From positions 4,052,501-4,116,500 of the forward strand of contig NC_060028.1 of the NCBI RefSeq assembly GCF_021134715.1: a DNA stretch of 64,000 nt. Reading direction: 5' to 3'. The position numbers were made by a program, and so were the translations under genes. The DNA comes from Daphnia pulex (Eukaryota > Arthropoda > Branchiopoda > Diplostraca > Daphniidae). The notes under the pieces are model-generated. The model saw only the letters and a program-made list of their open reading frames with translations, had not been told where the DNA came from and did no database searches. Of this stretch, positions 43,555 to 54,829 are shown piece after piece (the stretch's first letter is position 1; each line of letters begins with the position of its first letter).

Positions 43555-44912
43555 AGCCAAAGTGAATTTTGCTGCCGCAGTTTTTGCTGATTTGATTGTG
43601 GGTCTAATTCCTTTAATGAGTTGTTCTCCGATTTTAGTAGAAACGCAGATTCTTACATCTGCCGGTTGTTTTTTGTTACCGTTGTGTGCAGTGCTTCCAC
43701 TTTTTGTTTCTGGGATACGCCCGGACTTTGCCAGAAAACCTAATCTAAGGGTTTTTTTTTTAAGTAAAAGACCCCAAAAAAACCCTGCTTTTTAAAATGA
43801 AAAACCCCGAAAAACAATAGAATTTTGTTAAAAAACCCTGTAAAATTTTATATTTACATCCTTTGATCATTTCGGATTCGAAAGGTGATTCTTTAAATTA
43901 GAGCGATTGGTTAAATGGTAATGACACCGTCCTTGCCAAAAAAAAATCAGATTTTGTTAGACAGAATTTCTGATTCTATCAATTTCGTTGAAAAAAAAAT
44001 GGAAAATTTTTGAAAAAAGGGAATGCAGTTTTCTCTGTCTTGAACCTTTGCCTTCTTTCATGGGCATTAACCGCTCTTTCAACTTTGCTACCATTATTAA
44101 ATTTTCTGTGATCAGCAGAGCTGAAATTCGAGCCCAGAGTGGCCAGCAGAGTCAAACGAATAGGACAGACTCCAGTGCGGTACCTAGCGGTTGGCATAGG
44201 CATAGCAAATAAATATAAGTTCGGTTGTTACCGTTTATATTTTGCCGCCTCAGCTGCGCTGAGGCGGACTTTTGGTTGTCAGTGAACACTGACCATGGAC
44301 TACTCTATACTAAAGGACTGGACTCTTCAATGATTCCTATGTCGGCCGTGTAATTTTTTTTACGTCGATATCAGAAAAAGCATTAAAAAACAGCTATCGT
44401 CTTATTAAATATACCTATACTTAAAATCAAGTATGTAAAAGATATTTATATTTTACTTGCAGGAAAAGGCTGAAGAAGGGGAAGTTCGGCGAATTGACTC
44501 ATTCGCCATCTACCCACCAAACAGCCTAAGCTCTTGTAAGTTGTGTCTGCAAGTAAGAAGATTTAATCATCAGCTGTTGATATCGGCAAAAAAAACACGT
44601 CCAGCCTTGTATGCACTTGTAAACTACCCTAGCGGTCAGCATAGGCATAGCAAAATGACAAACTTCTCCGTCAAGCAGCGCTGAAGCGATCGTTTTTGTT
44701 AAACAAATTTGAAATTTTTGAAAACCTGAAAAAACCCTGGATGTATAGAAAACCCTAGAAAGTTTTAAAACCCCAACTTACAAAAAAATGGGTCGAAAAA
44801 CTCTAAAACAGGGTAAAAATTCTTGAAAGTGGAAGCACTGGTTGAGTGAAATCAAACATTGTTCATACAACTCTTTATCTATTTTTGTTGGTGCTTCGCA
44901 TCGTGCAGGTGC
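43555..44912 (+). pseudogene. Membrane-protein-like exon interrupted by a hAT element
   Basis: After an acceptor (TCTACAG, 43554) the frame reads AKVNFAAAVFADLIVGLIPL, MSCSPILVETQIL, TSAGCFLLPLC. The hAT element follows. With the element and one target duplication removed, the frame continues EIKHCSYNSLSIFVGASHRA up to a GTGCAAG donor. The first part is hydrophobic, consistent with two membrane helices. The family is not recognised. Confidence 0.4.
43689..44840. mobile_element. hAT-type non-autonomous element
   Basis: The ends CAGTGCTTCCACTTT and its complement AAAGTGGAAGCACTG form clean inverted repeats. Flanks GTTGTGTG (43681-43688) and GTTGAGTG (44841-44848) match at seven of eight positions. 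The subterminal zones repeat AACCCTG/AACCCC motifs. The interior has a perfect 10-bp-stem hairpin CCGCCTCAGC...GCTGAGGCGG (about 44245-44270). A duplicated GGCATAGGCATAGCAAA block occurs near 44193 and as GCATAGGCATAGCAAA near 44638. No transposase is visible. Confidence 0.9.
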
Positions 44913-45313
44913 AAGCTTTAACAGTCATATCAGGTTTGTTTTCTTAAAATTGTCTAGAAAAGGATTATTAAATTCTTTATGTATTTTGAAATTGTTATAT
45001 ACCTCTTAGAGATTGATGTCAATTTAATGAATTTAAAATATTTTACCGATGGAAAAATTCTTTATGGCGTGAACAAATTTGCAGAAAGCATCGAAATGTT
45101 TGTTGCAATCAACGTATATGGACGCTGCCATTGCCTCAAACAGAACAGCAAAGACCTTCGGGTAATCAACTCCAGTTGCAATCCTTTTTCCTAGAATCTT
45201 TGATTGGATTAGGGTAAGAGTCTAAAAAATGGGCATAAGCTCACGGACTCGTGAGGATAAAGATTTCAATTGTTAGGTGGATGTTGAACAAATTTATTTC
45301 TTTAATTTTTCAT
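44849..45313. other. Stretch without a recognised gene
   Basis: Right flank of the hAT element. Its first 60 bases belong to the interrupted exon. Nothing else is recognised. Confidence 0.4.
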
Positions 45314-45795
45314 TCATTTCAAGGCCAGTAAATTAGAAGTTTTGAGATTATGGTTTAGGTATAAATGCAGTATATTTTTCACTGCTTGTACTGCAAACGT
45401 ATCTTTACAAGTAATTATTGACTTTAAGTTTGACAAGTCGCCTTCCCCATAAGAAGTTTTTGCCCCTTCCATATGTGGCCCCGAGCTTTGGAAGAAATGC
45501 ACAGTATTTACTTTCAACGTAACGTGAAAATTCTCGTCTGTCAGGGGTGGATTATACATTTTTAAATAAAGGTGGAAAAAATAACTTAATGTTTTCTTAA
45601 TTTTATTGTTTTTTACGTGAAAATGACGCTTGACTTAGTTTTAGGCACCAGTAGAATTGGGCACATTAGAATTTTCCTGTTAAAATTAACTAAAAAATAA
45701 AACAAATTTTTTAAGTTCAACAAATTAGTTTATAATCTATTACCTATGATATCTTCCATAATATGCCGAATGACTTTTCGGATAATTGCCGAGAT
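45314..45795 (-). pseudogene. Rearranged RNase III/dsRBD remnant
   Basis: At 45745-45793 the minus strand reads AIIRKVIRHIMEDI, like the helix after the second RNase III catalytic box, ending in a GTAATAG donor. The next exon (about 45470-45560) starts like a dsRBD, PPLTDENFHVTLKV. It then runs in the same frame into SYGEGDLSNLKSIITCKDTF and AVQAVKNILHLYL, which is the earlier RNase III exon (compare NYGAGQLSGIKSELVCNDTL). The order of pieces is thus scrambled but in one frame. A Harbinger fragment truncates it on the 5' side at about 45794. Confidence 0.65.
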
Positions 45796-46215
45796 GGCCA
45801 GGATCTATGCATGACACCCGTGAATATGAAAATAGCGAGCTAGGGCGAACGCTGCCTGACAAATTTGCTTGCGATTACGTGGTAATCGCCTATCTTGCCT
45901 ATCCTCTTTCGAACTATTTGCTGAAATCATCCCGCGAGAAGGTGCAACGGAGGTATTATATTGTGTTGTACACTATGCTAAAATTTAATTTCGTCTTTTA
46001 AGATTTCTAAACATGTTTAGACTTCATTTAATACCTAGTGTCATTATTGCTAGCTGTTGCGTGCATAATTTCATAATACAAGTTGACGGCGTTGACGATG
46101 ATGACGATGATTGTGTCGGAAGTGAGAAAGAGGAAGACGAAGACGGTATCTTTCCCATGGATCACAAGCGTCATATTGGACATATTCAAAGAAACCGAAT
46201 CGCATCTCTGTTGTA
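45786..46215 (+). pseudogene. Second PIF/Harbinger transposase fragment (C-terminal)
   Basis: It reads PRWPGSMHDTREYENSELG, then AYPLSNYLLK and VQRRYYIVL. After a frame break it continues IIASCCVHNFIIQ, followed by an acidic run (DDDDDD, then EKEEDEDG) and IQRNRIASLL. This is the C-terminal third of Harbinger transposases (WPGS.HD.R, GD..YPL..YL, CCVLHN, R..I...L). It is not contiguous with the minus-strand copy at 38-39.7 kb and comes from a different element. Confidence 0.82.
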
Positions 46216-47515
46216 ACCTTCATCAATCAACTTCTTGCAACAAATAAATGTTCATACTGTATTGACCATGTCTCTGTTTTATAACAAATCGTTTTACCTT
46301 TTTAAAGATACAAGCTGGACGATATCGCCAACTCCCAAACAATAGTAAATTGAACGAAGAGATCCTTATCGTCATTGTCGCCAACCCTGGGCTTCTTTTT
46401 CTCATTCCGATTGTAGGGCAAAATCACATACGACAATCGTTAGATTGTCATTACAAGGCCTCAGGCTGTGTGTAGAGAAAGTGATTCGAGGGGTGGACCA
46501 CTTTAGGATCACATGGTCGATGCTCCATGGAATTTTTTCTAGAATAGAAAAAGAAAATGACATATAACTCAATGTCAGCCACATCGATTTCTTAGCCTTA
46601 CTTACAAGTGGTGTTCACGACATACACCCGGAAACCGAAATATATTTTACCATTCTTCCCTTATACCAGCTCCCTGTCGAGCGGCTTATCTCACCCGACT
46701 GATGAGATTAGGTTATGTTTATGTTCTCTCCCACTTGGACGGTCATTTGGGTCACATCTGAAATTCAATAAAATAAACGTTGAATTATTTTTGCTTGGAA
46801 TATTAGAAATTAACTGAAATAGTTACCTTCGTTACTTTATGACGCATGGTAGTTGCTGGTTGTATTAAAAGTTTTGGTTGAGTGTTATCCGCTGGAAAAC
46901 CTTGGATATTTAGAAACACAATTTAGAGGTAGAGGAATAACCAAAACGGAGAAATTACAATCATGTATGGTTTAAGAATAGGAAATGTTTTTACCATGAT
47001 TGGGTAGAAACTAGAAGAAGATTGTGTTCTGGATAATGCCGTTGTTTTCCCCTTCCGGCATCCCGAGCTATAAACCAACCCAAACACCGGTAGCAAAGTC
47101 CGACATTCCGAAATACCTACAATGACAATGACAAATTGTCAGTTTGGTATTAGGTGAAATTACAACTTAATTACTTCCTTAGTGTAGCTGCTTTGGCTTT
47201 GTACACCAATATTCTATCGCCAACGTTATCCCGCATCGTTTTAAGCATAGCTCTTCAGGCTGCCCTCGCAGCTGGTTTCTTGCATTCGTTTCTGACAGGC
47301 GGCGCGTTGCCGCACTTGTTTTCTGTAGACTGAACTTCCTACAATGTGCAATGACCTGCTTCTTGTATGGGATGTGCAGATATCGTTCTTTGTACTTTCG
47401 GACTTTGATCCATTTTAAATTCATCTGGAACATTTTGCCATAACATATAAATGAATTATCACCAAAGTTAATGTGAATGCTACCTGATAGGATTTTCCAA
47501 GGCAGCATCCATAAA
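46216..47515. other. Stretch without a recognised gene
   Basis: A minus-strand frame at 47179-47508 (KWIKVRKYKERYLHIPYKKQ) is basic and coding-like but has no recognised domain. The remainder is AT-rich spacer. Confidence 0.3.
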
Positions 47516-47517
47516 AA

Positions 47518-48560
47518 TTGAAAGGAAACCGAGAAATGAAATCGGAGGTTGGGTTACCAATTTTTCACATCGGGAAAGATTTGGTTTTCGAATGGCAGGG
47601 TAAGGGTAACGAACGCTTGCGAGGCAAATTTCTACACCTACCAACTTTTGAAAGGCCGGTTCTCAGTAGAGTTTCCGAGCGAAAGCACGGCCACGTCTTC
47701 TCCAACTGAATACAGCTTCAATGTCAAGTCTGGATATGACGTGTTGAAATTTGAGGTCCCCTGTGGAGGAAGTTTGTCTAAACAGGTGTCACCTGCTTAC
47801 GAAGAAAAATTCTTGACAGGTACTTATTTACAAGTTTGGATTTTAGAAATGGTAATTATGACGATTACAATAAAATTTTTGGTTTTATCGTGATTTTACC
47901 AGATCTCGATTTGAATTGAGTGTAGCGGAGACCGAGTGTTTTCTCGCCATCATGGAAGCAATGAATGAGCGATTTGAAAAATGTACCAAACAAAGAAAAC
48001 AACTGTGGAGAACGGTAATCAGTATTAATTCTTCAAATTTTTTTTGTAATAAATACCAATTTACTATTAACATTCAACAGGTTGAAAATCAGATGAAGAA
48101 AGACGGATTCAGTAGACGGTCCGATATAAATTTTCTCGGTGAAATGGAGTAACCTAAAAAGACATTTCTTGAAATTGTCTGTTTCTGGAACGGATCCCTC
48201 GATGGCAAAGGAGCGACAAGCCTGGCCATAAATGGAAAGTATGAGGCAAATTCTTAAAAGTAACCCTACGGTGACCCTAGAAAATGTCACTGTGTTGGTG
48301 GACTCAGTAAAGGTGAAGGTAACTCATATTCAAACTAAGAACATTCTCAAAGTAATAACTGTCGTGATAGGTAAAATTTTCTGGCGCACATCAACCGAAA
48401 GGAAAAAAGAAGATTAAAAAAACAGGATGCTTGAAATCGAAGAGAAACGAGCAGAGTCCCTTTCAATCAAGGCAGAATCTCAGCGTGGGAAGAACGAAGC
48501 AATTAGCAAGATAGCCATGGTAATTGCAGCATTGGCTTCCTGCAAATAACGCCTACTGTT
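47518..48560 (+). pseudogene. Myb/SANT-like (trihelix) DNA-binding gene, frameshifted
   Basis: An upstream exon (47549-47821) reads SVEFPSESTATSSPTEYSF and ends at a GTACTT donor. The next, starting near 47902, reads SVAETECFLAIMEAMNERFE, then QRKQLWRTV. A 61-bp gap follows, then NQMKKDGFSRRSDIN, then in a shifted frame NLKRHFLKLSVSGTD and QAWP, a TAA, MESMRQILKSNPTVTLENV, and finally LEIEEKRAESLSIKAE to a TAA near 48557. This is the trihelix Myb/SANT layout (W/F-E...LI.....RF......LW..V...M...G...) with a C-terminal coiled coil. Such proteins occur as the second gene of Harbinger transposons and as host genes. Frame changes near 48140 and a stop near 48228 suggest decay. Confidence 0.7.
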
Positions 48561-49266
48561 CTACAACACATGGAATATATAAAATAAACAAATTAATCTT
48601 GCCTCTTTGTCCTTTTGTCCTTAGTTTAGTGGCTCGTCTAAGTGTCTGTTGGAAAGACAAAAAAATGACTTTAAAATTAAATATTTCAAGTTAGTAACAT
48701 TTACTTTGTTGGCGGTAGTAGCATAATTGTTGAAGAGTTCTCCCCCGTCAGTAAAGTGTTCCTAAAGAACACATAGAAGCTAACACATAACATAGCAGTT
48801 ACTACACGTCTAAGCTGAGAAAAATAGGTCAGGGATTGGAATGGTCGCAAGCTAAATGGTATACGACAACTAAAATGAACTTAGAAATGAACTACAATTA
48901 CAACTTTATAACCCCTACATTACTTATGTAGTCATGTTTGATTGCTGTATCGATGAGAATCGTTTCTCAACCATTAGTTACCATTGAGAGGCCATTGAGT
49001 TGAATGCTCCTTCACAATGGAAACAAAGATTAATTAATGCAATTCTAAATGTGTGACAGAGTATAAACTTACGTTGACTACACGTTAATCAACGCAATCA
49101 CAGAATGACGCCTTATACACGGTGGCCCAGCACTGACAATATCTGCAAAAGAAATTCTTGCATAAATCGTCAAAGCAAACAATGACATCCAACTTAGTTA
49201 AAGCAACGGTGAAATTCATATGACTATACCTTAACATGAGAAAAGAACGTTACAATCTAAAGAAAC
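48561..49266. other. Stretch without a recognised feature
   Basis: AT-rich spacer up to the solo LTR. Confidence 0.4.
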
Positions 49267-49685
49267 TGTAAGGCGCTTTTCACGGGCTTGAAAAGGCGCG
49301 CTTACTTCGAAGAATAACTCGGATTATTAGGCCGAACTAAGTTTATTGTTTAACACTGCACAGAATACAAAAAGGAGTATAATAGAGATCGACTTACAAC
49401 TGGAGCCACAAGCAGTTGAGGAGTGAGAGGACTAGTCTAACTTTTGGAGGGTGCGGCGGGAGTTTATATACGGATTCCCGCGCGGCTATTTGGAAGGGGA
49501 TGTGGGTATCGATAATTAACGTAGTTCCCATCGCGGGACAAAACGATCCTGTCTTGGAAGAAGTTATTTATGAGGGGACAACATGATTGTGGCTATTGAA
49601 AGGGGAGAGCGAGAAGGGGGCGGGGTTACAGACGATACATATTAAACGGTATGCACTCTTGGTCGGCGCTGGGCTGCGCATTACA
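49267..49685 (-). mobile_element. Solo LTR, Ty3/gypsy-like
   Basis: It is a 419-bp unit with terminal inverted repeats TGTAAGGCGC and GCGCATTACA, flanked on both sides by AAAC (49263-49266 and 49686-49689). On the minus strand it has a TATATAAA box (about 49460) and, about 120 bp downstream, AATAAA (about 49336). It is GC-richer than its flanks. No internal retroelement sequence adjoins it, as expected after recombination between two LTRs. The 4-bp duplication suggests Ty3 type. Confidence 0.75.
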
Positions 49686-52239
49686 AAACTCTGCGACATG
49701 GTATGATTCTGAAATTAATAAACAAGAAATTACGATAAAGTGTCGACTGCAGAGAAATTGCTCGGATTCATTCAACAATTCTCACATCCCTCTACCGGTA
49801 ATCAGTTGGAACTAAATTTCCCGTGTATGCTTATGGGAGACCAATTCTTCAATTGACGTGCCCCAGGTCCGTATATCATATCCAAATTTGCAGAACAACT
49901 CTGGCTGAAAAAACGAACGACTAGCAGACGGCAGATTTGACAAGATTCAAACAACATAAGAAGAACCATCTGGAATTCTGGTGGTTATGGATCAAATCAA
50001 CTCATTGACAGTTGGCATCAGTTCAAAGCAATTCCGTGCGGATTAAGAGCCTACAGCACTCCATTTGTGAAAATGCAAGACGTTCCAACAAGAAAAACTT
50101 CATCTCGAACGGTTCAAAAAGTAATTCAACACCTAATCTCTAATACTTATTACTCATCAGCAAAAGTTGCGACATCATTTACAATAGCATGTGCAAGTTC
50201 ACCTAAAGTCTATCAAACCCAGTCGAAAAAAAATTTCTTCGAAGACAGGAACTTCTAGTCTCCACAACAAAGATGAAAAAAAATTACTCTCGTATGTACC
50301 AGATGGAACAGAAGGAAACGACGACAAGAAATGGAGAAAGAAGAAATTTTCTTCTTGAAAGCAACCCGTAGTATGTTGAGAAAACGAAATTTATTTTTAA
50401 TTGTTTTTTTTTATTGAGGAAACTTATGAATACGATGGTTTGTCACTCCTTCTTCCTGATGATCAATCTGGTAATGTTTTTCGTTTACTTTTTCAATTTC
50501 AAACAATACGGACATAATCACTGTGTAATATTGCTAGTAGGGTCATTTTTCTTCTCATCATTGTGGTCCCGTTGATGAAGTCTTTTTTGAAGAAGTCACC
50601 TCCAGATTAGGGGAGAACCCAAAAAGTGAATAATGAAAGCATAGATGAAAGCATAGTCTCCAAATTTCCTTGATGGTGGCTTTTTTGACGTAACTCCAGG
50701 TGTCTCGGATCCGTTTATTGGTCTTCTCTAGGAAAAGATCCAAAGTTTGGTTTTCGCCAAGTGTTTCGAAAAAAGATGCTGGTATCATTCCGTTCGAACT
50801 TAGAAAATACGGTTCCCAAATATTTCTACGAAGTAAACGGATAGGCATACTCCCGGTACTATGGCTCTGGATTCTCATCATCATTCTCCCTGTACTCTTC
50901 ATCCTCGTTAGTCCAATAGCTCACTGGCTTCCAATGCTTGATAATGGCTTTATGGTGTGCGATTAATTTTGCATAGGCCTTTCGTTGCATTCTAAGCAAC
51001 GTTCTTTATGCTTCAGCGCATCTGAATTTACTCTTTCCTTAGAAGTCCTAGAAATGCGAGGACTACGATGTCTCAATTTTGCATTGGTCAGTCCAACCAC
51101 CAAAAACCACCAAAACCTTAGTCCTGATCAATAACCGGCTCCTTTTCAGGTGCCAGCTTCTGAGCGTCAACCAAATCCTCGGTGGAATTTAACTCCGTTT
51201 CATTGTCTTGATCATTAAGTCCGGTATTAATATCGATGGAAGGCTCTTTATTCCCAGCTTTTCGTTCTCTTTCTTTTTTTAATTGCTTCCTTTTTATAGC
51301 ATATGCTTCCGCGGCTTTCTAGGAAGATTGTTTCACCGCATTTGACTTCTTATGTCTTGTGTCTCTATTTTTTTTGCCATTTTTATTCAATCTTGAAACA
51401 CAGAATCGAAAAATGCTTGATAAGTCTTCTATTTTGACCAAAAGGATCCAAATTAGTTTTATTATACGACGGTCGACCATGCAGGCTCATGCATGCACAT
51501 GCGGGGATAGGAATGGATTACGAGGATTGATTCTTTTCCTGTGCCTTTCACTTTCGTCACAGGAGTGACCTGAATCGACAGTTGTGAGCAACGCATAGAT
51601 AAGAAAGTACAAGTGGCTTTTCTGACCACCCATTAACGGGCACTGTAGATATTGAAAGATTGCTGGTGGGATCAGGAACGTTTCTAGGCGGCATGTTGAA
51701 TCGGAGACATTCTTGTTTCGGAAAGAATACTGAGTAAGCGTACCCGAATCGTGCTTTCAGCAGGATAAGATAACAATTCTCCATTTTTTCTTTGTTCCAC
51801 AAGTTCGCATTTAGGTTCTATTTTTCAAGACAAAGCACAGTTCCTTGTGATAGATTAATATCACCTGTCACTTTGTCTCTTATTCAACCCATCCAATACA
51901 CCGCTCTCGACTATATTCATCATATCAAGACCATTGCACGAACTTTGTACAAAAGTTCATCTTGGGCCGGTGATTAGAAAACGAAGATGAGAACTACTAA
52001 GAATCGAATTAAGGGAATCTTCTCTTTTCGTCTTTAGTCTTTCGCTATGCTGTTCCATCGGCAATAAAATGAACGAATCTACTTAGGATGCTTTTTGATT
52101 CATCAAATGATCTGGCAGACCGACTATTCGAGACATTCTGATCCTACATAGGTCAACCCTCTGTCCTTCTCAATCTTTCGTATCGGATATATTTCTTCCG
52201 GCCGTAGACAGATGAGCACTAAAAGATCGAGAAGCGCTC
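49686..52239. other. Stretch without a recognised gene
   Basis: The minus-strand frame 50558-50902 (FETLGENQTLDLFLEKTNKR) is coding-like but unassigned. A Ser/Lys-rich low-complexity segment lies near 51150-51330. Otherwise AT-rich. Confidence 0.3.
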
Positions 52240-52670
52240 AAACGGAATCAAAACTGAATCCCATTGAAGCGGTGATCGGAAAGGAGGTTTACCACGGAGG
52301 ACACTTCCCGCTCTTCGTTTTAAAAGCTCCCCGTAGAACGAAGTTTTCCTTCGAAATTAATAAGAAAGTTCGCGCTTTATGTCCGTCTCTTTCGCTTCAT
52401 TGATCTGTCCTACCATCGACTTTCATTTCTTTTGCTCGCCAAGCCATCTTCTCTCGTTCTCTTAAGTGCCCGTGCGGAGTCAAAATAAAATCTAACGATT
52501 GACGAAAATGAGCTTTACCACGGATGAATGAAACTACTAACGCCGAACCGGACACTTCCTATCCTTCGTTTTTGCCCTACATTGCAATAGCTCCCCGTAA
52601 AACGAATTTCCGTCGAAACTAATAAGAAATTTCACGCTTCCTGTTCGTCTTTTTTGCTTCTTCGATTTAT
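52240..52670. repeat. Imperfect direct duplication of ~170 bp
   Basis: 52295-52440 (GGACACTTCC, AGCTCCCCGTAGAACGAAG, CGAAATTAATAAGAAA) recurs at 52545-52690 (GGACACTTCC, AGCTCCCCGTAAAACGAAT, CGAAACTAATAAGAAA). Spacing is about 250 bp and there are many small differences. Confidence 0.7.
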
Positions 52671-54829
52671 CCTACCATTGCTCGATTCCATTTCTTTCCG
52701 ACAACGCAACTGCCTGGCTAATCCACTTCAGGGGATTTGAATATTTGCTTCCACCTCGGAGAAAAATCTGCCGAGACATAAATGTCCCGACAGGCGGTTC
52801 GCGATTAAAGGATCTCGTGTAGACTTCGATGGAGCCGCCTGTCGTCGCAGATTTGTTCCTATACCAAAAAATCGTTAAAATACGAGAAGTCGTACGAAGT
52901 GACTGCAACTTTAACCCTCTACCAAAGGAAGGACATTTAACATATAATGAGTTGGCAATTCATTTCTGTAGTTGGGATTTCGATAAAACAGCTTTAGTCT
53001 GAGGACTTCTGATTTCTGAACTCCCGTGTGGATGGGCATTGCTGCCGCTAGCCCAACGGAAAATTCGTAAAAAAAAATTTCCCGACGGTAGATAAAGGAT
53101 TAATGTAACGTTAACAAAATCATTTAAATAAATTAATATTTAGGAGTGGAAAAATTAAATTAAAACAATTAGTTGCTAAAAACACTATACATTTTATGAA
53201 TATTACGTGAAAGACAGTGAACGGAAAAAATTTCGACCAAAGCGAGAGTCCAACTTGTTGTGAACCAGACTGCCAAGACAACGCTACACATATAAGCTAA
53301 CTATAAGAATATTTATCTCTAAATGTAGCATTAAAAAATCTGAGTATTGACTTAAATCAAAGCGTCAAAGCGCGTCCTATACGTATAAGCCAACAACACT
53401 TGTAATTATTAAAGAAAGCAGGAATATTATTTAGCATGCGTGCTATTTTTTACAGATTAAACCATAAATAGCAGCCGGTGTAGAGCGATACAAAAAGATC
53501 TTTCTGAATAAAGGAATACAAAAAATTCTGGATACCCCCCCCCCACAATTCTTTGGAATCAGGAAGAGGAGTCAAGGATATTCTTACACACATCAACACT
53601 TAGCCATTTGTATTCATGAACCTACCTTATCAGATAGAATAAAATACTTGATAGTATGAGCTGAGAGAGACGTTGACACGTAGGTGGCAGAAAGTCAAGA
53701 GAGCTAGTTCCACACTTGTCATGTCAGAAGAAGAGAAGAAGAGGTTGGGGCATCACATAGGGCTAAATAGTAGGAAAAGAGTTCAGGTATTACTAAACAG
53801 TAATACTGAGGTTAGCCTATTTCAACAGGAATTACCTAAAACGTACTTGGACTTGTTGAATTTCGTGATAAATTCCCCCCAAATTTTAGTCATGGGCATT
53901 ATATCGGAACTGTCCACGGGCCACAGTATGTTGGACATGTGCCGAGCTGCTATCCATTCCTTTACGGTTCGGGAAGAGCGGACGGAAATTTGATTGTGAA
54001 CGGTGGTTCTTCCGACCTGGGCGAAACTCTCAAGCACATCCAAATATTGTAAGATATTTGGACGCCCTTCTACGCGGTGGAGCTCCCTGGGATAGTCTTC
54101 TTACACGCATGTATTAACAAGTGTAGACCTTTGACAGGACCTTTGCTTTTGGAGTGTAATTAACTACAAATCAGGATTTAATCTAAATGGCATTGCAAAT
54201 CATGAAATGAATAATAGCAATTAAAGAAATAAAACCGTAGTTTAACTTTCCCAAATCTGTTCGCGTCGATAAAAATGGAATTTTGCCGATAATAGAAGGA
54301 AAAGGGGCTATACGTGCCAGCAAAAAGTTCTCTCTGCGTCATTTTCAATGGCTTGAGAACGTGGAATGATAAAGCTAAAGTGAACGCGCACCCTTATGTA
54401 GCCAATTTTCTCATCCTTTTAACCCCCCCCCCCATCCCCACACATCTTATTTAGTAAAAGTAAGCGAGGTGATATGAGCAAAGCCATTCTAAAATTATAT
54501 TTGCTATGGAATTTTCCTATAGATGCCACTTTATGCCATTAATTAAATGCCATAAAGTTAACTCACACAGGGGATGAGAGCTATAAAGAATTCTGTCTAT
54601 GTCCAGTTTTTAAATTCTATAAAATTGCAACCCCAAAAATAAATGAATATGCATACCATAGCTACAGACAAAAATTCTTATTTTTCCTTAGATAGTTTTT
54701 AGTCTGTTTTGAATATTACAAGTGGTCAGACATGTTTCGTGAAGACCAGTAACGTAAAATTCTTAATAATTAAGAGCGAGCAACTTTTATCGCTTTTCTT
54801 GAGTGTGAAAAAAACCCTTTAGTCACCTG
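52671..54829. other. Stretch without a recognised gene
   Basis: A minus-strand frame at 52672-52908 and a plus-strand frame at 53673-53993 (EEEKKRLGHHIGLNSRKRVQ) are open but unassigned. Poly-C runs occur at about 53537 and 54423. Confidence 0.3.

Noticed and set aside
43905..43945. tRNA-like A-box (GATTGGTTAAATGGTAATGAC)
   Set aside because: No acceptor stem, anticodon arm or B-box follows at the right distance, and the sequence lies inside the hAT element.
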